Virus record (IMG/VR): IMGVR_UViG_3300028197_000079
Location: 1-33,158 of that record
Direction: 5' to 3' (one strand)
Origin: a virus
Length of the DNA: 33,158 bases
This document shows, piece by piece, positions 30,159 to 33,158 of the stretch. The notes beneath the pieces were generated by a model. The model was not told where the DNA came from, ran no database searches, and saw only the letters and a list, made by a program, of their open reading frames with translations. Made by a program: the position numbers and the translations under genes. Positions within the stretch are counted from its first letter, which is position 1, and the number at the start of each line of letters is the position of its first letter.

Positions 30159-30166
30159 TATTTATA
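30159..30166 (+). promoter_or_regulatory. Late-box-like motif TATTTATA before hub factor
   Basis: Exact core in TTTTATATTTATATATG, 48 bases before ATG 30215, just after the tube terminator. Confidence 0.5.
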
Positions 30167-30214
30167 TATGTATATATTAAAAACAATTGTTACGAATAAT
30201 AGGAGAAATAAGTT

Positions 30215-31072
30215 ATGGCAAAATCAAACCTAACAGACGATCAAATCAAACAACAACTTCTTGTTGAAAACAGCAAGAATGTTAATGAATCTAAGGGAAA
30301 AGTAGAATACAAATTCCCAACAGAGGTAGTAGATTTACCAAGTAAAGGTAAATTATATCCAGAAGGACATCCACTAAAGTCAGGTACTATAGAATTAAAG
30401 TATATGACAGCAAGAGAGGAAGACATTCTAACTTCACAAAATCTTATTCAAAAAGGTGTTGTACTAGATAGATTATTACAAGCACTTATAGTCACACCAT
30501 GTAACTATGATGATATTCTTATTGGAGACAAAAACGCAATAATGATAGCAGCAAGAGTTATGGGTTATGGCTCAGAGTATAAGGTGGAGATAGAAGATCC
30601 ATATACTCCAGGTGAAAAACAAGAAACTATAATAGACCTTCAAAGTTTAGAAGACTCAGATGTAGATTGGGACTTGGTTGGAGAAGACAATGCATTTGAT
30701 TTTGAATTACCTACTGCAAAAAGAACTATAACATTTAGACTTCTTACGCATGGTGATGAAGGAAAAATTGCAGAAGAAGTAAAAGCTCTAAAAAAGAACT
30801 TCAGAACTAGAGGATATGCTGGTGTAGATGCACAATTAAGCACAAGACTTAAGCATATGATTATAGCTGTAGATGGAGATTCAACTCCAAAAACAATCAG
30901 AGACTTTGTTGATAATCAATTTTTATCTAGAGACACTAGAGCATTCAGAGAACAAATCAAAAAGGTTTCACCAGATATTGATATGACGTTTGCATTTGTA
31001 TCGGATATTACTGGACAAGAACGAGAGATGTCAATTCCTCTTGGCGTCGAGTTTTTTTGGCCTGGGGCCTAA
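30215..31072 (+). CDS. 26: Baseplate hub assembly protein (gp26-like), 285 aa
   Basis: The signature EVVDLPSKGKLYPEGHPLKSGTIELKYMTAREEDILTSQNLI with a downstream LLQALIVTPCNYDDILIGDKNAI is characteristic of the T4 base-plate protein family including gp26. The C-terminus is IPLGVEFFWPGA. In T4, gp26 and gp51 act catalytically in hub/tape-measure assembly. The reading frame stops at TAA 31070-31072, but a second frame beginning at the T7 run (31052-31058) continues with gp51-like sequence. ATAGGAGAAA precedes the start. Confidence 0.85.
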   Translation: MAKSNLTDDQIKQQLLVENSKNVNESKGKVEYKFPTEVVDLPSKGKLYPEGHPLKSGTIELKYMTAREEDILTSQNLIQKGVVLDRLLQALIVTPCNYDDILIGDKNAIMIAARVMGYGSEYKVEIEDPYTPGEKQETIIDLQSLEDSDVDWDLVGEDNAFDFELPTAKRTITFRLLTHGDEGKIAEEVKALKKNFRTRGYAGVDAQLSTRLKHMIIAVDGDSTPKTIRDFVDNQFLSRDTRAFREQIKKVSPDIDMTFAFVSDITGQEREMSIPLGVEFFWPGA

Positions 31073-31310
31073 CTATAGGCCCATACTGCACAAGCAGATA
31101 TTTCAACTTTGCTACAACTCTAAAGGTGGGTTTACATTTTCGGATGCATATGAACTACCTGTGTACCTTAGGACTTACTATTTTAAACTGCTGGATGAAC
31201 AACTTAAGCTTGAAGCAGAGGAGATGGAAAAAGCTAAAACTTCAGGTGGTAAGTCATCATCAGGACCACCTAAAGTACCTACATTCGCGAGAAATGCACG
31301 TCCTAAATAG
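31059..31310 (+). CDS. gp51-like / tape-measure-chaperone-like C-terminal frame, reached by +1/-2 shift
   Basis: Translation in frame with 31059 gives GLGPNYRPILHKQIFQLCYN, GGFTFSDAYELPVYLRTYYFKLLDEQLKLEAEEMEKAK and a Lys/Pro tail. The IF..LCY...F...AYxLPVYLRTYYFK pattern is of the kind found in small proteins next to gp26 in T4-like phages. No ATG lies at its beginning; only TTG 31041 or CTG could start it, without a ribosome site. Shifting +1 (or -2) on T7 at 31052-31058 fuses it to gp26 after VEFF. Either a programmed frameshift, an unusual start, or a homopolymer error. Confidence 0.7.
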   Translation, partial: GLGPNYRPILHKQIFQLCYNSKGGFTFSDAYELPVYLRTYYFKLLDEQLKLEAEEMEKAKTSGGKSSSGPPKVPTFARNARPK

Positions 31311-31331
31311 CTAAAAAACTAAGCTCCTTTA

Positions 31332-31339
31332 TATTTATA
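31332..31339 (+). promoter_or_regulatory. Late-box-like motif TATTTATA before tape-measure block
   Basis: Exact core in CTTTATATTTATATATG, 29 bases before ATG 31369. Confidence 0.5.
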
Positions 31340-31368
31340 TATGATTAAATAGATATAGAGGAAATACC

Positions 31369-31605
31369 ATGTCAAAAGAAAAACAATTACGATCTCAAAT
31401 CAGAGAATACGTTAGATCCGTTATCAAAGAAGACAATATTGTCAGCCGTTATCTTAGAAATATGGCCAAGAGAATGGAGAAAAGGGAGTTCGATAGACTT
31501 ATGTCAAAGAGACCTGAACTTAAAAAAGGTGTTGCTAAGATAGTAAAAGACGCCGAAGCCGAGTATATTGATAAGATCGAAAAATACTTAAGAAAAAATT
31601 CATAA
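31369..31605 (+). CDS. Small basic helical protein, 78 aa
   Basis: Fully helical and highly charged: MSKEKQLRSQIREYVRSVIK then EDNIVSRYLRNMAKRMEKREFDRL and KIVKDAEAEYIDKIEKYLRKNS. The N-terminal SVIKE-D matches the (I/L)xE peptide style seen in other genes here. AGAGGAAAT precedes the start. It lies directly before the tape measure. It could be a tape-measure partner or an internal virion protein; the function is unknown. Confidence 0.6.
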   Translation: MSKEKQLRSQIREYVRSVIKEDNIVSRYLRNMAKRMEKREFDRLMSKRPELKKGVAKIVKDAEAEYIDKIEKYLRKNS

Positions 31606-31619
31606 ATAAGTTATAAGCT

Positions 31620-33158
31620 ATGGCAAACGAGGAACAAAAAGAAAGAGCTAAACTACTCAAAGAAATCAGTTCTATGGAGGAACAGATTAAGGCAACACAG
31701 TCTGAACAGGCCAGCATTTCAAGTGAACTCGTATCAAATAAGCTTAAAGAAGTTGAAGCTGCCATGAAAGCTAAACTCTCAGCAGATGGAAATCTATCAG
31801 CTGTAAGTGCAATGGTAAAACTAGATGCAACTAGAGCCATGATGGCCGCAGCAATTGCAGACGGATCACTTGCCGAATTTGATATAAAAAGCAAACAAAA
31901 AGAAATACTAAAAGACGCTCAGAAAATGGGTGCAGAAGAATATCAGATATTGCGACAAGGATTAAAAACCTTGATAATGAAAAAGAAACAGATGGAAAAG
32001 CTGGACTTTTTTGGAAAATCGCATGCTGATAACATGAAAGAAGCTAACGATGCAGCAAAAGAAAATACTGCTTCGATGAAGGATGTTCTTAATAGTGCCG
32101 GACTTATAGTAGATGAGTTGGCATCAATGAAAACCTTAATATTAGCAGCAGTAACTGGACTTGCTGTAGCAACAAAAGAAGGATTTAAACTTGCCAGAGC
32201 ACTTGGAACTGGTAGTACTATAATGGATACAATGAGAATTGTAGGAGTACAATTAACAGCACAAGCTACTGCCTTAACTAGAGGTTTTGCACTTTCCGGT
32301 GATGAAGCAAGAAGTGCAATGACTGCACTAGTTGGACTAAATGGTACTCTAAAAGACGCAACAGCAGGAGCAGTAACAACTGTAGGTGAATTAGCAGTTA
32401 AATATGGTATAGCATTCGAAGATGCAGCAGCCTTAAATAAAACAATGGCTCTAATATCACAAAATGGCCAAGAAGGTGCAGATGCTATGAAAAATCAGGT
32501 TAAAAACCTAGCAAAAGCGCAAGGAGTTGCACCTGGACCTGTTATGAAGGATATTGCAGAAAATGCAGGTGAATTTGCAAGGTTTGGAAAGGATGGAGCT
32601 TCTGGATTAGTAAATGCAGCAGTAAATGCGAGAAAATTAGGATTAAACCTAGAAAAAGTAGCAGCAGCAGGAGATAGTTTACTTGATGTACAAGGTTCTA
32701 TTCAAAAAGAAATGAAAGCCGAAATGCTGATCGGTAGACAACTTAATCTAGATGCAGCAAGAGCAGCAGCTTTAGCTGGTGATAGAGACACTCTTGTAAA
32801 AGAAATTTCAAGAAATGCAGGAACAATGGCAGAATTTGAGCAGATGTCGGTTGTTCAACAGAGAGCTCTAGCTGAGGCTCTTGGTGTACAGGTTGGAGAC
32901 GTTACAAAAGTATTACAGGCAAAACAAAAAGGAATAACTTTAGACTCTAAAGTATTAGATGCTCAATCAGCACAAAAAGACGCAACAGATGCAAATGCAA
33001 TGGCCATGGCTGGAGTAGGCGCTGCAGCAGCTAATCTTCCAGGACTTCTTATGGGTGTAATGCCAGCTCTAGCAGGACTAAAAACAGTATTTGGCAATAT
33101 GATACCAAAAGGTGGTTTATTTGGTAAAGTATTCTCAACAGCAGGAGATGAAGCACAA
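31620..33158 (+). CDS. Tail tape-measure-like protein, 3' truncated by window end
   Basis: The frame is open from ATG 31620 to the last base (513 codons). It starts MANEEQKERAKLLKEISSME, is mainly helical with Ala-rich heptads, has a hydrophobic stretch around residues 167-185 (ASMKTLILAAVTGLAVAT), and contains NAGTMAEFEQMSVVQQRALA followed by EALGVQVGDVTKVL (~residues 397-430), a motif I associate with tape-measure proteins of marine T4-like phages. It sits immediately after the hub-assembly genes, as expected. The protein sets tail length and is ejected with DNA. No clear ribosome site; possibly coupled to the 78-aa gene 14 bases upstream. Confidence 0.75.
   Translation, partial: MANEEQKERAKLLKEISSMEEQIKATQSEQASISSELVSNKLKEVEAAMKAKLSADGNLSAVSAMVKLDATRAMMAAAIADGSLAEFDIKSKQKEILKDAQKMGAEEYQILRQGLKTLIMKKKQMEKLDFFGKSHADNMKEANDAAKENTASMKDVLNSAGLIVDELASMKTLILAAVTGLAVATKEGFKLARALGTGSTIMDTMRIVGVQLTAQATALTRGFALSGDEARSAMTALVGLNGTLKDATAGAVTTVGELAVKYGIAFEDAAALNKTMALISQNGQEGADAMKNQVKNLAKAQGVAPGPVMKDIAENAGEFARFGKDGASGLVNAAVNARKLGLNLEKVAAAGDSLLDVQGSIQKEMKAEMLIGRQLNLDAARAAALAGDRDTLVKEISRNAGTMAEFEQMSVVQQRALAEALGVQVGDVTKVLQAKQKGITLDSKVLDAQSAQKDATDANAMAMAGVGAAAANLPGLLMGVMPALAGLKTVFGNMIPKGGLFGKVFSTAGDEAQ

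Noticed and set aside
30021-30233. 70-aa frame overlapping the tube gene end
   Set aside because: It runs through the terminator and the late box, with no ribosome site; shadow of the tube gene.
31057-31314. Alternative frame from TTG 31057 across the gp51-like region
   Set aside because: The amino-acid pattern is not protein-like compared with the gp51-like frame, and there is no start signal.
31535-31894. Minus-strand frame of 119 aa opposite the tape measure
   Set aside because: Shadow of the Ala/Ser/Glu-rich tape-measure start.

Overview
This window looks like part of the genome of a tailed phage (contractile-tailed, T4-like myovirus). It is AT-rich, tightly packed, and every gene I can support reads on the plus strand. 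The structural core is recognisable by motif and gene neighbourhood: large terminase gp17, portal gp20, prohead protease gp21, acidic scaffold gp22, major capsid gp23, neck proteins gp13/gp14, tail terminator gp15, sheath gp18, tube gp19, baseplate/hub factor gp26, a gp51-like frame and the beginning of a tape measure. The capsid protein, the tail-fibre style and accessory genes such as a bS21-like ribosomal protein and a 2OG-Fe(II) oxygenase resemble uncultured marine 'far-T4' phages. A low-GC marine bacterial host is plausible but is only an inference.

Layout: (1) 1-6174, host-recognition region: two related tail-fibre-type proteins sharing a duplicated module, a LamG-like adhesin and small virion proteins. 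(2) 6214-9102, a large multidomain protein (HIGH-type nucleotidyltransferase plus a KTDG ligase-like domain) and a zinc-knuckle protein. (3) 9162-10402, a probable lysis segment ending in a holin. (4) 10443-13863, terminase and portal. (5) 13908-19155, a run of mostly uncharacterised prohead-region genes around a frameshifted prohead protease. (6) 19251-20253, a bS21-like plus 2OG-oxygenase cassette bracketed by two terminators. (7) 20428-23132, scaffold and capsid. (8) 23250-33158, PhoH, neck, sheath, tube, hub factors and a tape measure cut by the window end.

Transcription can be partly read from the sequence. An AT box with core TATTTATA (the reverse complement of the T4 late box TATAAATA) stands before nearly every gene block: 11 exact copies plus 2 with one mismatch, all intergenic. 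Five strong Rho-independent terminators close several blocks.

Most interesting observations: a -1 frameshift at A8 inside the prohead protease; a gp26/gp51-like pair joined only by a shift at T7 immediately upstream of the tape-measure region, reminiscent of tape-measure-chaperone frameshifting; a possible prohead-delivered polyprotein with internal (L/I)xE cleavage-like sites, and a wider family of similar N-terminal peptides; the inverted late-box promoter system; the bS21/oxygenase moron; and several structured 5' leaders. No gene-free stretch longer than 300 bases occurs. Functional names rest on motifs, size and gene order judged by eye, without any database search.
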